Source: Lachnospiraceae bacterium (GTDB lineage Bacteria > Bacillota > Clostridia > Lachnospirales > Lachnospiraceae). Taken from it: a DNA stretch of 64,000 nucleotides. Position numbers and translations under genes: made by a program. Below the pieces are notes generated by a model. It was not told the DNA's origin. It did no database searches and saw only the letters and a list, made by a program, of their open reading frames with translations. The stretch is taken from the NCBI GenBank assembly GCA_910575605.1, contig CAJTEW010000003.1, forward strand, positions 1-64,000, written 5' to 3'. Positions 41,525-51,260 of the stretch are shown in pieces (within the stretch, counting starts at the first letter, position 1; every line of letters begins with the position of its first letter).

Positions 41525-42960
41525 TGAATCAACTATCTTTTATAAAGAAAACAGAGAACCGGATTGCACTTAAGGGTGGCGCCTATTCTCTGGCAGTGAC
41601 AGGCATTGTACTGGCGATTCTGGTGGTTGTAAATATATTCGCGTCTGTGCTTCCAGCCACATTAACAAAGTATGATATTAGTTCTACGAAGCTTTATTCC
41701 ATTACGAGCAATACAAAGGTCGTTGTAAATGCACTAAAAAAAGATGTAACGATCTATTGGATTGTCCAGGCGGATGCCGAGGATGATGTGATTGAAAATC
41801 TCCTGGCAAAATATGAAAGTCTGTCTGCTCATATTAAGGTTGTGAAAAAGAACCCTGATGTATATCCAACCTTTGCAGGCCAGTATACTTCTGCGGAGGT
41901 TCCCAATAACAGCCTGATAGTGGAATGTGATGACCGCAGCCGGTTTATCAGTTATAGTGATATTTACCTTACAGAGGAAAATATGACTACGTATTCCTAT
42001 GATACATCCTTTGATGGCGAGGGTGCGGTTACTTCTGCTATCGATTATGTTGTGAGTGAAGAACTGCCCAGCCTTTATATATTGGAAGGGCATGGAGAGA
42101 CGGAGCTTTCCCCGGTGTTTAGTGGGCAGATTGAAAAGGAAAATATAGAAACCACCACATTTTCACTTTTGAACGAGGATTCCGTACCGGAAGAAGCAGA
42201 CTGCGTATTAATCTACGGCCCGACCAGCGATATTTCCACAGAGGAAAAAGAGGTGCTGTCGGAATATGTCACAGACGGCGGCAGACTAATGGTTCTTGCA
42301 GGGCCTTCGGAAGAAGGGACGCTTAAAAATCTGTACAGCCTTCTGGCGGATTATAATGTGGAAGTAACGGATGGAATTGTGGTGGAGTCTGACCGGGAAC
42401 GATATGCATTCCAGGCGCCGTATATCCTGCTTCCGGAGATTAGAAGCAGTGAGATTACAGAGCCTTTAATTGAAGAGAACTATTATGCAATCATGCCCAT
42501 TACCCAGGGATTAATTGTCCGAGATACATCTGGCGCTGTAACAGAGCTTTTGACTGCATCAGAGACGGCATATAGTAAAGCAGCAGGCTATGACATTTCT
42601 ACTTATGAAAAAGAGGATGGAGACGTTGACGGACCATTTGCATTAGCAGTGTCGGTAGATTGCGGGAACGAGGGGCAGATTGTCTGGTTTGCATCTGCTG
42701 GTTTACTGGATGAAACATATAATTCCTATTCCTCCGGAGCCAATCTAAATCTGGGAATGAATGCCATGTCATCACTTATGGGAGAACGGGAGGCAGCTGC
42801 TATTCGCAGCAAGTCTTTAAGCTATAATTATCTTACCATCAGCGAATCCACATCCTCATTCTTGAAAGCGCTCATGATCGGAGGATTTCCTCTGGCATTT
42901 CTTGGCGCTGGCATTTATACGATTGTAAGCAGAAGGAGGAGACAAAATGAACCGGTCTAA
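41524..42960 (+). CDS. GldG-like ABC-associated extracytoplasmic protein
   Basis: 478 residues. TM helices near the N-terminus (about 19-43) and C-terminus (about 447-470) bracket a large extracytoplasmic ABC_transp_aux/GldG domain (YDISSTKLYSITSNTKVVVN, YILEGHGETELS, GGRLMVLAGPSEEGTLKNL). The family pairs with GldF permeases and DUF4340 proteins; substrate unknown. Its last 14 bases overlap the DUF4340 start. Confidence 0.83.
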   Translation: MNQLSFIKKTENRIALKGGAYSLAVTGIVLAILVVVNIFASVLPATLTKYDISSTKLYSITSNTKVVVNALKKDVTIYWIVQADAEDDVIENLLAKYESLSAHIKVVKKNPDVYPTFAGQYTSAEVPNNSLIVECDDRSRFISYSDIYLTEENMTTYSYDTSFDGEGAVTSAIDYVVSEELPSLYILEGHGETELSPVFSGQIEKENIETTTFSLLNEDSVPEEADCVLIYGPTSDISTEEKEVLSEYVTDGGRLMVLAGPSEEGTLKNLYSLLADYNVEVTDGIVVESDRERYAFQAPYILLPEIRSSEITEPLIEENYYAIMPITQGLIVRDTSGAVTELLTASETAYSKAAGYDISTYEKEDGDVDGPFALAVSVDCGNEGQIVWFASAGLLDETYNSYSSGANLNLGMNAMSSLMGEREAAAIRSKSLSYNYLTISESTSSFLKALMIGGFPLAFLGAGIYTIVSRRRRQNEPV

Positions 42961-44382
42961 ACGAGTATATATACTTCTTGGAGTTCTGGTGATTTTTTGT
43001 GTACTGACTCTTGGAGTTAGTAAATATGAAGAACGCAGGGAAAAGATTAAAAATAGTGACAAAATTATCATGGAGATTAGCAGTGAAGATGTGACTGCAC
43101 TTTCTTGGGAGTACGAATCGGAAACATTTGCTTTTCATAAGGATGAAAACTGGCTGTATGATGAGGATGAGAAATTTCCGGTAAATGAAGAGAAGATAAA
43201 TCAACTGCTTAAAAACTTCCAGTCTTTTGGGGTTTCATTTATTATTGAAGATGCACAAGACTTAAGTCAGTATGGGCTTAGTGAACCGCTCTGTACGATC
43301 AACATCGGCATGGGAGAAGAAACCTGTGAGATTTCTCTGGGCAATTACAGTGAAATGGATGAAGAGCGGTATATATCGATTGGGGATGGAAATGTATATC
43401 TTGTCTCAGACGATCCACTGGATTCCTTTGACATTGAGCTGAGCGATATGATAAAACATGATGAAATTCCGGAATTTGATTCTGTTACCGAAATACAGTT
43501 TGCAGGCAGTGAAAATTATAAGGCTGTATATAAAGAGAATAATGAAGTTACTTATAGTGTAAAGGATGTATATTTTGTAAAGGAAAGTTCAAAGGAACTT
43601 CCCCTGGATACAGAAAATATCGAAAGCTATATAGAAACAATTGGCGAATTAAATTTAATGAAATACATGTCTTATGATGTGACAGATGAAGAATTAAAGA
43701 CATATGGTCTCGATGCTCCAGAGCTGACGGTGACCTTACAGTATCTGGCTGAAGATGAAGAAAATAAAGAGGAAAAAGAAGGAACGATTGTGCTTAATAT
43801 CTCACGTGATCCACAAGAGAAAGAAAAAGCAGAACTAGAAGCCTCCAAATCATCTGACAGTGTTAAGGCCTTAGAAGATACAGAGACAGATTCAGAAGAA
43901 GAGATTACAGAAGGGTGGGAGAATCGAAAATCATCTATAAAATCAGTGGGGCGGATTATAAAAATTTGATGGAAGTTTCATACAATGATCTTCGTCACCA
44001 GGAAGTGATATGGGCGGATTTCGAGGATATCAGCGGGGTAAAGATATCATTAGAAGAGGATGAATATGAACTGACAGTGAAACAAGAGGATAAAGATAAT
44101 ATCTGGTATTATCAGGATGATGAGATTGAGACTGATGATTTTCGGATTGCACTCAACTCTTTGTCAGCATCTGAATTTACAGAGGAAGAACCAGCGGATA
44201 AAAAGGAAATCAGCTTGACCTTACAGATTCATAACGAAAATCAGCCGGAGGTAAAGATAGAACTGTACCGTTATGATGGCAACAACTGTCTTGCAGTTGT
44301 TGACGGCGAGCCGGTATCCCTGGTTAATAGAAGCTATGTAGTTGATTTGATTGAAGCCGTGAATGCGATCGTATTGAATTAA
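42947..44382 (+). pseudogene. DUF4340 protein gene split by a frameshift
   Basis: The first frame (42947-43969, 340 residues) begins with a TM helix (about 5-22) and DUF4340 repeats (FPVNEEKINQLLKNFQSF, DLSQYGLSEP, YGLDAPELTV). After an acidic Glu/Ser-rich stretch it runs into unrelated residues and stops. The -1 frame opens at 43915 and continues the family homology (KIIYKISGADYKNLMEVSYN, VEL-type C-terminus) to 44382. One extra base near 43905-43920 explains this. The second part could still be translated by TGATG coupling at 43967-43971. Without the shift the product would be about 478 residues, part of the Gld-like complex. Confidence 0.8.
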
Positions 44383-44457
44383 AATCGGAGACAGGAGATA
44401 TGCAAAACGCTGCCGATTATATGGATGCTGATAAATTATAGAAAAATAAAGAGGATA

Positions 44458-44509
44458 TTGACAAGCCGGCCATTTGTATGGTAGCATATAATACATACTA
44501 ATGGTATGT
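44458..44509 (+). promoter_or_regulatory. tetR promoter with dyad operator
   Basis: TTGACA (44458-44463) with TAGCAT 18 bases on, then the dyad ACATAC-TAATG-GTATGT (44493-44509) covering the expected start site. It is a likely autoregulatory operator. Confidence 0.6.
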
Positions 44510-44526
44510 TAGAAGGAGGAGAAGCT

Positions 44527-45180
44527 GTGGCAAGGAATAAGCATCCAGAGGAAACTATCAATTTAATACTGGATGTTGCATTTTGCAGGTTTATGGAGAA
44601 GGGATACGAGCATACGTCTATTCAGGACATCATTAACAACTTAGGCGGACTTAGCAAAGGCGCGATTTATCATCATTTTAAGTCGAAGGAAGATATTCTG
44701 GTTGCTGTTACAGATAGGATGACAAAAGAATCCAACCGGCTGCTTGCCGATATCAGAGACCGCACAGACCTTAATGGTATAGAAAAGCTGAAAGCTATTT
44801 TTAAAGTATCGCTGAACCGTCCTGTACAGGAGAAGCTATTTACTGTAGCTCCCAATATGCATAATAATCCGAAGCTTCTCTTCAGCCTTTTGAAGGATAC
44901 AGTAGAAGAGGTCGCACCGAAATATATTCTGCCCATACTCAAGGAGGGAATTTCGGACGGATCTATCAAAACAGACTATCCGGAGGAATTGGCAGAGCTT
45001 ATTATACTTGTGGCCAATGTCTGGACAAACCCCATGATATTTAACAGCACGGTGGAAGAATCCTATCGTAGGTTTATTGTGTTTGGCCAGATGCTTAAGG
45101 GGCTGGGAGTGGATATTATAGATAAAGAAATGACAGAAAGAGTTCGGCGGTTGTCATCTATCTATCAAAAAAATAAATAA
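44527..45180 (+). CDS. TetR-family regulator
   Basis: 217 residues. The N-terminal HTH is typical (ILDVAFCRFMEKGYEHTSIQ, LGGLSKGAIYHHFKSKEDIL). The C-terminal ligand domain is unassigned. The GTG at 44527 is chosen because GGAGG lies 7 bases upstream; the in-frame ATG at 44506 lies in the operator and has no ribosome site. An MFS gene follows after a terminator and a second GTAT dyad, so it probably represses itself and the exporter. Confidence 0.87.
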   Translation: MARNKHPEETINLILDVAFCRFMEKGYEHTSIQDIINNLGGLSKGAIYHHFKSKEDILVAVTDRMTKESNRLLADIRDRTDLNGIEKLKAIFKVSLNRPVQEKLFTVAPNMHNNPKLLFSLLKDTVEEVAPKYILPILKEGISDGSIKTDYPEELAELIILVANVWTNPMIFNSTVEESYRRFIVFGQMLKGLGVDIIDKEMTERVRRLSSIYQKNK

Positions 45181-45192
45181 AATACAATATAG

Positions 45193-45224
45193 TTCTGCCC
45201 GGTAAAAAGGGCAGAAAAATTTTA
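45193..45224 (+). terminator. Terminator after tetR
   Basis: TTCTGCCC (45193-45200), an 8-base loop, GGGCAGAA (45209-45216), then AAATTTT. It separates tetR from the MFS gene. Confidence 0.75.
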
Positions 45225-45233
45225 CATATATAC

Positions 45234-45250
45234 ATACCAGCATGCGGTAT
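45234..45250 (+). promoter_or_regulatory. Dyad before the MFS gene
   Basis: ATACC-AGCATGC-GGTAT, 22 bases before the MFS ATG. It shares CATAC and GGTAT half-site sequence with the tetR operator at 44493 but with a longer spacer. A second TetR site is likely but not certain. Confidence 0.5.
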
Positions 45251-45271
45251 TAAAAAATGGAGGATAAGAAT

Positions 45272-46513
45272 ATGAGTCAAAAGTTGTTTTCAAAGGATTT
45301 TACATTAGTTGTTATTGGGCAGATTATCTCACTATTTGGCAACGCAGCATTAAGATTTGCATTACCCCTTTACTTATTGAACCTTACAGGTTCCTCAGCA
45401 CTTTATGGGACAGTAATGGCATGTGCATTTATTCCGTCGATTTTGCTGTCACCTGTGGGCGGCATTGTTGCAGACAGGGTAAATAAAAGAAATATTATGG
45501 TAATATTAGATTTTTTTACGGCAGCAGTTATACTGACATTTTTCCTGCTTATGAATGGGGTGAATCTTATTGTTCTTCTAACGGTTACGCTGATGGTTCT
45601 GTATGGCATTGCAGGAGCCTACCAGCCGTCTGTGCAGGCAAGTATCCCGGTACTGGCCGCACCAGAGAATCTTATGGCGGCAAATTCGATTATCAATACA
45701 ATAAGCTCCTTTGCCTCTTTAACCGGTCCGGTACTTGGAGGAATATTATACAGTGCATACGGAATAAAGCCTGTACTGCTGGTATGTATGGCATGCTTTA
45801 TTTTATCGGCAGTTATGGAGATTTTCATCAAAATTCCTTTTCAAAAGCCGGCTTCGAATGGAAGCATATGGAAAACTGTAAGGTGTGACTTTGCAGAAAG
45901 CATCCGGTTTATTTGGCGTGATAAGCCTGTCATTGGAAAAACACTTCTGGTAGTGTGTGGTGTAAATTTATTTTTGTCTGCAATGATTATTGTCGCGATG
46001 CCCTATCTAATAACAGAGGTATTTGATTTAGGGGCAGTACAGGCGAACAGACTTTATGGCTATGCACAGGGAGCATTGGCAGCAGGAGGGCTGACAGGAG
46101 GAATCAGTGCAGGTGTTTTCTCGAAAAAACTGTCCTATCAGAAGTCAGGGAATCTGATTACAGCCAGTGCCATATGTGTATTTCCTATTGGTGCGGCGTT
46201 AATCTTATTTTCCTCAGGGATAATAAATTACCTTGTTATCACAGTATGCTGTTTTGTCATTATGGTTTTTTCTACAATTTTTACTGTGCAGATGCTGTCA
46301 TTTATGCAGGCAGAAACGCCTCAGAATATGGTTGGAAAGGTGATTGCTTTTGCCCTTACTTTTGCTATGTGCGCACAGCCTCTGGGGAATGCACTGTATG
46401 GAATTATGTTTGAAGCCTGCGATGGGTTTGAATATGTGGTAGTTTTATTTTCAGGTGTTGTGTCGCTTATAATTGCTTTAAGGGCGGGAAGTGTTTTCAA
46501 AGGATTTTTATAA
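45272..46513 (+). CDS. Major facilitator superfamily transporter (MFS_3-type)
   Basis: 413-residue membrane protein with about 12 TM helices. N-terminal pattern FTLVVIGQIISLFGNAALRF and the motif-A-like GGIVADRVNKRN place it with MFS_3/MacAB-like drug exporters. The ATG at 45272 follows GGAGG by 8 bases; the in-frame ATG at 45257 precedes that site. Control by the adjacent TetR protein suggests export of a toxic or signalling compound, an inference. Confidence 0.85.
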   Translation: MSQKLFSKDFTLVVIGQIISLFGNAALRFALPLYLLNLTGSSALYGTVMACAFIPSILLSPVGGIVADRVNKRNIMVILDFFTAAVILTFFLLMNGVNLIVLLTVTLMVLYGIAGAYQPSVQASIPVLAAPENLMAANSIINTISSFASLTGPVLGGILYSAYGIKPVLLVCMACFILSAVMEIFIKIPFQKPASNGSIWKTVRCDFAESIRFIWRDKPVIGKTLLVVCGVNLFLSAMIIVAMPYLITEVFDLGAVQANRLYGYAQGALAAGGLTGGISAGVFSKKLSYQKSGNLITASAICVFPIGAALILFSSGIINYLVITVCCFVIMVFSTIFTVQMLSFMQAETPQNMVGKVIAFALTFAMCAQPLGNALYGIMFEACDGFEYVVVLFSGVVSLIIALRAGSVFKGFL

Positions 46514-46617
46514 AATTATACTCAAATCGTTAATTTTACAGCAGCAGCTAATAGACAAAATCCAGCATTTATTATCGGGAAACCAGTATTCAGAAGTGGT
46601 ATTTTAGAACAAATTAA

Positions 46618-46657
46618 GCTGGGGACGGGGTGTTTTTAAAAATACCCCGTCCCCGAC
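46618..46657. repeat. Dispersed GGGGAC palindrome, copy 5
   Basis: The minimal form: GGGGACGGGGTGTTTTT joined directly to AAAAATACCCCGTCCCC, centre 46637/46638. One G-T pair replaces an A-T pair of other copies. It lies between convergent MFS and AraC genes and encodes the last residues (SGTGYF) and TAA stop of the AraC gene. Confidence 0.88.
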
Positions 46658-47559
46658 CAATTCCTCCGGAACTGACTTGGCGTCATCTCAAATTTCTTTT
46701 TAAATAACCGGTTGAAATTTGACAAATTTTCAAATCCGTTCCTTTCTGCAATATCTAGAATCGTATCATTTGTGTCTCTAAGAGCAGATGCCGCCCTGTT
46801 AAGGCGGTATTCAATGAGATATCCCAAAAAACCAGACCCTGTAACCTCCTTAAACCAGCGCATAAAATGGCTTGCACTGTATCCACATTCGCCAGCAATA
46901 TCATTTATGGAAAGCTTTTTGTCATAATTAAGCTCGATACGGGAAAGGACACTTTTCAGCTTTTCTACATTTTTATATGAAACAGAATCAGGAGAAGGTA
47001 CTTTCTGCTGGTCTGCAATTTGGAGTAGAAGGGAAAAAAGAGTCATAAGCTGTCCCTTTACACCCAGTTCATATCCGCCGGTGCGCAGGGCGCATAGATT
47101 ATCAGTGGTATTTAAGCAGGCTGAAATGGAAGGATATAGTTCGTGATTTTTTCCAATATGAGTGGGGAGCTTTATTTTTCCACTTTCAATGGGCAGCAGA
47201 TATTTCTGGCTGCATAGGTCTACACTTTCACTTCCGAGGAAATTCATATCAAAAATAATATTTTCATATTCCATACGTTTCTTAAAGATACTCCGAAGCC
47301 CATGTAAATGTCCGGGCTGCACAAGAAAAATCTCTCCCGCATCGGCAGTATAAGTATGAAAATCCACCTGAACCACTCCATTTCCCTTTTTTACATAAAT
47401 GATTTCCATGCTGTCATGCCAGTGAAGGGGAACAAATGTAAAATCAGTGGGGATAGTACAAGGATATACATTAAATGCGAACATTGCGTCAGTATGGTGC
47501 TTAGTCTCCCGATAGGCAGGATTGCGGACAAGTGTGTTATTTTCAGCTTTTTTTGACAT
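46636..47559 (-). CDS. AraC-family regulator with cupin sensor
   Basis: 307 residues. The N-terminal cupin (VPLHWHDSMEIIYVKKGNGV, EIFLVQPGHLHGL) is a sugar-sensing type. The C-terminal AraC HTH pair is LSINDIAGECGYSASHFMRW and ILDIAERNGFENLSNFNRLF ending KKFEMTPSQFRRN. The last six residues and stop come from a GGGGAC repeat. Divergent from glycogen phosphorylase; two 16-base direct repeats with 21-base period lie between them, the classic AraC operator spacing. Likely role: control of the phosphorylase gene. Confidence 0.87.
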   Translation of the reverse strand: MSKKAENNTLVRNPAYRETKHHTDAMFAFNVYPCTIPTDFTFVPLHWHDSMEIIYVKKGNGVVQVDFHTYTADAGEIFLVQPGHLHGLRSIFKKRMEYENIIFDMNFLGSESVDLCSQKYLLPIESGKIKLPTHIGKNHELYPSISACLNTTDNLCALRTGGYELGVKGQLMTLFSLLLQIADQQKVPSPDSVSYKNVEKLKSVLSRIELNYDKKLSINDIAGECGYSASHFMRWFKEVTGSGFLGYLIEYRLNRAASALRDTNDTILDIAERNGFENLSNFNRLFKKKFEMTPSQFRRNWSGTGYF

Positions 47560-47587
47560 TTTTCTAATTCTGCTCCTGTGTAGATAA

Positions 47588-47624
47588 TGATAGGATTATA
47601 CAATGTTTTGATAGGATCATACAA
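47588..47624. promoter_or_regulatory. 21-base-period direct repeats, putative AraC operator
   Basis: TGATAGGATTATACAA (47588-47603) and TGATAGGATCATACAA (47609-47624) match at 15 of 16 positions with start-to-start spacing of 21 bases, i.e. two helical turns. It lies between divergent AraC and glycogen phosphorylase genes. Confidence 0.75.
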
Positions 47625-47689
47625 GCAATTCACGTAAAAATATGGTAAAAATATTTTATACCACCTAGATGAAAGGGGATTATATCGTG

Positions 47690-49948
47690 ATGAAAGAAGA
47701 GATTGTGAAAAAAATTGAAAATATGCTGGACGAAGGCTGCTCCTACGAGGAATTATACACAGCGCTGCTTGGCATTGTGGAAGCACAAAGCAAGAAGAAG
47801 GTGATGCCTGTAAAAGGACGTAAGCTATATTATATTTCCGCTGAGTTTTTGATTGGAAAACTGCTTAGCAACAATTTGATAAATCTCGGGTTATATGATG
47901 ATGTGAAGTCATGCCTTGAGGCTCATGGAAAATCGATGGCAGAGCTTGAAGAGGTGGAGCCGGAGCCGAGTCTTGGAAACGGCGGTCTCGGGAGACTGGC
48001 GGCCTGCTTTCTTGATTCACTCGCTACCTTAAAGCTTCCGGGCGACGGAATAGGTCTTAGATATCACTGTGGCCTGTTTAGACAAAGATTTGAGCATCAG
48101 TCCCAGAAGGAAACACCGGATTTCTGGCTTGGCAGCAATGAATGGGCAGAAAAAACGGAAAAAACCTATACAGTATCTCTTGGAGGGAAGGACTATAAGG
48201 CAAGGCTTTACCGCCTGGCAGTTACAGGATACGAAGGACGTACTAATTATTTGAACTTATTTGATGTGGATACAGTTGATACTTCCATTATTGAAGAAGG
48301 AATTTCCTTTGATAAGACAGATATTGCTAAGAATCTGACCTTATTTCTTTATCCAGATGACAGTGACAAGAAAGGACAGCTTCTTAGAATTTACCAGCAG
48401 TATCTTATGGTCAGTGCCGGCGCCCAGCTTATTTTGGAGGAGTGTATGGAGAGGGGAAGTAATCTCCACAATCTCTATGACTATGCGGCAGTCCAGATTA
48501 ACGATACCCATCCGTCTATGGTGATTCCAGAGCTTATCCGCCTTCTTGAGAAAAGGGGAATCAAGTTCAAGGAAGCTGTTGATATTGTGACCAAGGTATG
48601 TGCTTACACCAACCATACTATTCTTGCAGAGGCTCTGGAAAAATGGCCGAAGGATTACCTGGAGGCGGTTGTTCCGCAGCTTGTACCAATTATTGAAAAG
48701 CTTGACGAGATTGCACAGAAGAGAGCAGAGGATGGTGCTCTGGCAATTATTGATGATGGGGAAACTGTCCATATGGCCCATATGGATATTCACTTTACAC
48801 ACAGTACAAATGGAGTAGCGGCACTTCATACGGAAATATTAAAGGACAGCGAGCTGAATCAGTTTTACAGACTCTATCCCGAAAAATTCAATAATAAAAC
48901 CAATGGTATTACTTTCCGGCGGTGGCTTATGAAATGTAATCCCAGACTAACAGAGTTCATTGAAGAACTTATCGGACCAGGCTTTATGAAAGATGCTTCT
49001 GAGCTTGAAAGGCTTTTGGGATATACTGATGACGAAAGGGTTCTTAAGAGACTTTCAGATATTAAACGGAATAATAAAGCCGCTCTTGCAGAATGGCTTA
49101 AGCACACACAAGGTACGATTGTAGATCCTGACAGTATGTTCACGATTCAGTCTAAGCGCCTTCACGAATATAAACGTCAGCAGCTGAATCTTCTGTATCT
49201 GATTCATCAGTACTTTGAAATCAAGGCAGGACATCTACCGGGAACAAAGGTTACGGCAGTTTTCGGGGCAAAGGCAGCGCCTGCTTATATAATTGCAAAA
49301 GACATTATCCATGCACTTTTAACTCTGTCAAAGGTGATTGCAGATGATCCGGAGGTTTCCAAGTGGATGCAGATTGTCTTTATAGAAAACTATAATGTTA
49401 CAGCAGCAGAAAAAATGATTCCGGCATGCGACCTTTCTGAACAGATAAGCCTTGCATCAAAGGAAGCATCAGGTACAGGAAATATGAAATTTATGCTCAA
49501 TGGTGCGCTGACTCTGGGTACAATGGACGGTGCGAATGTAGAGATTGCTCAGGCAGTGGGAGACGAAAACATATATATTTTCGGACAGAGCAGCAATCAG
49601 GTTATCCGCAGATACAGCCATGGCGATTACTGTGCAAAGGAGTGGTATGATGTTGATTACAATATCAGACGGGCGGTTGACTTTCTTACAAGCGAGGTTA
49701 TGCTTTACTACGGAACAAAGGAGAAGCTGGGACGCCTTAAGAAAGAGCTGATTTATAAGGACTGGTTCCAGACGCTGCCGGATTTTAATGCTTATGTTGT
49801 CCGTAAGGACCAGGCAGTTGCAGATTATACCCTGAATCCTGTGGAATGGACTAAGAAGAGCCTGATAAATATCAGTAAGGCCGGCTTCTTTTCCTCAGAC
49901 CGTACAATTGAGGAATATAACCGGGATATCTGGCATCTTGAAAAATAG
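47690..49948 (+). CDS. glgP: Glycogen/maltodextrin phosphorylase
   Basis: 752 residues; PLP-dependent phosphorolysis of alpha-1,4-glucans to glucose-1-phosphate in the cytosol. Visible are [59 protein letters not shown] and the PLP-lysine region [20 protein letters not shown] near residue 605. The length is a little short for the family but all landmarks are present. Start: AAAGGGG lies 8 bases before GTG 47687 and 11 before ATG 47690; either may be used. Terminator follows. Confidence 0.93.
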   Translation: MKEEIVKKIENMLDEGCSYEELYTALLGIVEAQSKKKVMPVKGRKLYYISAEFLIGKLLSNNLINLGLYDDVKSCLEAHGKSMAELEEVEPEPSLGNGGLGRLAACFLDSLATLKLPGDGIGLRYHCGLFRQRFEHQSQKETPDFWLGSNEWAEKTEKTYTVSLGGKDYKARLYRLAVTGYEGRTNYLNLFDVDTVDTSIIEEGISFDKTDIAKNLTLFLYPDDSDKKGQLLRIYQQYLMVSAGAQLILEECMERGSNLHNLYDYAAVQINDTHPSMVIPELIRLLEKRGIKFKEAVDIVTKVCAYTNHTILAEALEKWPKDYLEAVVPQLVPIIEKLDEIAQKRAEDGALAIIDDGETVHMAHMDIHFTHSTNGVAALHTEILKDSELNQFYRLYPEKFNNKTNGITFRRWLMKCNPRLTEFIEELIGPGFMKDASELERLLGYTDDERVLKRLSDIKRNNKAALAEWLKHTQGTIVDPDSMFTIQSKRLHEYKRQQLNLLYLIHQYFEIKAGHLPGTKVTAVFGAKAAPAYIIAKDIIHALLTLSKVIADDPEVSKWMQIVFIENYNVTAAEKMIPACDLSEQISLASKEASGTGNMKFMLNGALTLGTMDGANVEIAQAVGDENIYIFGQSSNQVIRRYSHGDYCAKEWYDVDYNIRRAVDFLTSEVMLYYGTKEKLGRLKKELIYKDWFQTLPDFNAYVVRKDQAVADYTLNPVEWTKKSLINISKAGFFSSDRTIEEYNRDIWHLEK

Positions 49949-49962
49949 AAAAATGGAAGTGG

Positions 49963-50007
49963 AACGGGGCTTTGACAGTCATAAGAATAGACTGCCAAAG
50001 CCCCGTT
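49963..50007. terminator. Bidirectional terminator between glgP and azlD
   Basis: AACGGGGCTTTGACAGTC (49963-49980) pairs with GACTGCCAAAGCCCCGTT (49990-50007) around a 9-base loop, one mismatch. It serves both converging genes. Confidence 0.85.
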
Positions 50008-50011
50008 AGTT

Positions 50012-50329
50012 TCATATGAAGAAGCCTGCAGCAGCTTCACAAATAAATACAACACCGCAGCAAAGAGCAGCGATTCCGATCATATTAATACCCTTCCAGG
50101 CAGCAATAATACCTGTAACCAGCGCCAGTATTCCTGCAAGAGGAACCTGGGGAGCATCGATAATTGCAGGGAATGTCATGACTGCAAGTGTAACGTAGGG
50201 TACATAGTATAAAAAAGACCGTATAAATTGATTTTTAATCTTTCCCCGTATTAGAGTTAACGGAAAGACACGGATCAGGCAGGAAACAGAAGCGGCAACT
50301 AATATGTAAAGATAAATATTATGTGTCAT
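50012..50329 (-). CDS. azlD: AzlD-family branched-chain amino acid exporter subunit
   Basis: 105-residue membrane protein with about four TM segments (SVSCLIRVFPLTLIRGKIKN, VPYVTLAVMTFPAIIDAP). Small partner of AzlC in branched-chain amino acid (and azaleucine) export. It overlaps azlC by 11 bases. Confidence 0.88.
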   Translation of the reverse strand: MTHNIYLYILVAASVSCLIRVFPLTLIRGKIKNQFIRSFLYYVPYVTLAVMTFPAIIDAPQVPLAGILALVTGIIAAWKGINMIGIAALCCGVVFICEAAAGFFI

Positions 50330-51062
50330 GTTCAGATGCCTCCTTCTTTAAATCTTCCTCATTATCCTTTACCGGAAATAAAATAGCAAAGGCTCCGGCA
50401 ATAAGTACCGTCAGAAGGCTGATTTTCATACTGTCAGACATACTGTCAAACAGAGCTATTTCAGATACAGTAAGACTTGCCAGGAAACTTGCAATAACAA
50501 CAGCGCCAACTATCTTATCTGCCCTGGATGCTGGAATAATGATTGCAATAAACATGCCGTACAGGGCAACACTTAAGGCGCTTACAACAGAAACAGGCAG
50601 AATATTGCCTGCTATAATTCCAATGGCAGTACCAAAGGACCAGCCCGGAAGTGCGATAGCCATTGCACCATAATTATAATAAGGATTAAGGGTTCCGGTT
50701 CTGCCGATACTGATTCCAAAAATCTCATCTGTAATGCCGAATCCTACCAGAAGCCGGTGTATGATCGAAGTATCCGGGTCAAATTTCTGGCTTAATGCAC
50801 AGCTCATAAGCAGATACCGAATATTAGTTACAAGAATGACAAAGGCCATTTCAATATAAGGTGCATCTGCCATAATTACAGTAAATTCTGCATATTCTCC
50901 GGCAGAAGCATGATTCAGCATACTGGATAAAAATCCCTGAAAGGGGCCGAGACCGGCCTTTTTTGCTACAATTCCCAGAGAAAAGGCCACGGCAAAATAG
51001 CCCAGGGCAATGGGAATCCCGTCTCGTATTCCATTTATAAATGCATTTTTATTTCGGTTCAT
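50319..51062 (-). CDS. azlC: AzlC-family branched-chain amino acid exporter subunit
   Basis: 247-residue membrane protein with several TM helices; N-terminus FINGIRDGIPIALGYFAVAF and FLSSMLNHASAGEYAEFTVI fit AzlC. The ATG at 51062 has GGAG 7 bases upstream; an ATG 12 codons earlier does not. Forms the AzlCD exporter with the overlapping azlD. Confidence 0.9.
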   Translation of the reverse strand: MNRNKNAFINGIRDGIPIALGYFAVAFSLGIVAKKAGLGPFQGFLSSMLNHASAGEYAEFTVIMADAPYIEMAFVILVTNIRYLLMSCALSQKFDPDTSIIHRLLVGFGITDEIFGISIGRTGTLNPYYNYGAMAIALPGWSFGTAIGIIAGNILPVSVVSALSVALYGMFIAIIIPASRADKIVGAVVIASFLASLTVSEIALFDSMSDSMKISLLTVLIAGAFAILFPVKDNEEDLKKEASEHDT

Positions 51063-51164
51063 CTTGTGTCTCCAATAGTTTATTCTATTAGTATACACAA
51101 AAAGGTTCTTAACTACAAGTATAATCGGCTGCCTGAACAGGCCTTCTTAGTAAATGCATAATTA

Positions 51165-51194
51165 TTGTTGAATGTTTGGAAAAATGGTATAATT
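51165..51194 (+). promoter_or_regulatory. Promoter of the MBL-fold gene
   Basis: TTGTTG (51165-51170), an 18-base spacer and extended -10 TGGTATAAT (TATAAT at 51189-51194). Confidence 0.65.
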
Positions 51195-51260
51195 ATAAAA
51201 CATTAAAATTCCTGGGATAAGGCTTTAGGGATTTTGACAACAAAATGGGAGGGCATGCTT

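Noticed and set aside
43905-43971. Programmed -1 ribosomal frameshift in the DUF4340 gene
   Set aside because: No slippery heptamer or convincing downstream stimulator is visible; a mutation or sequencing error is simpler.
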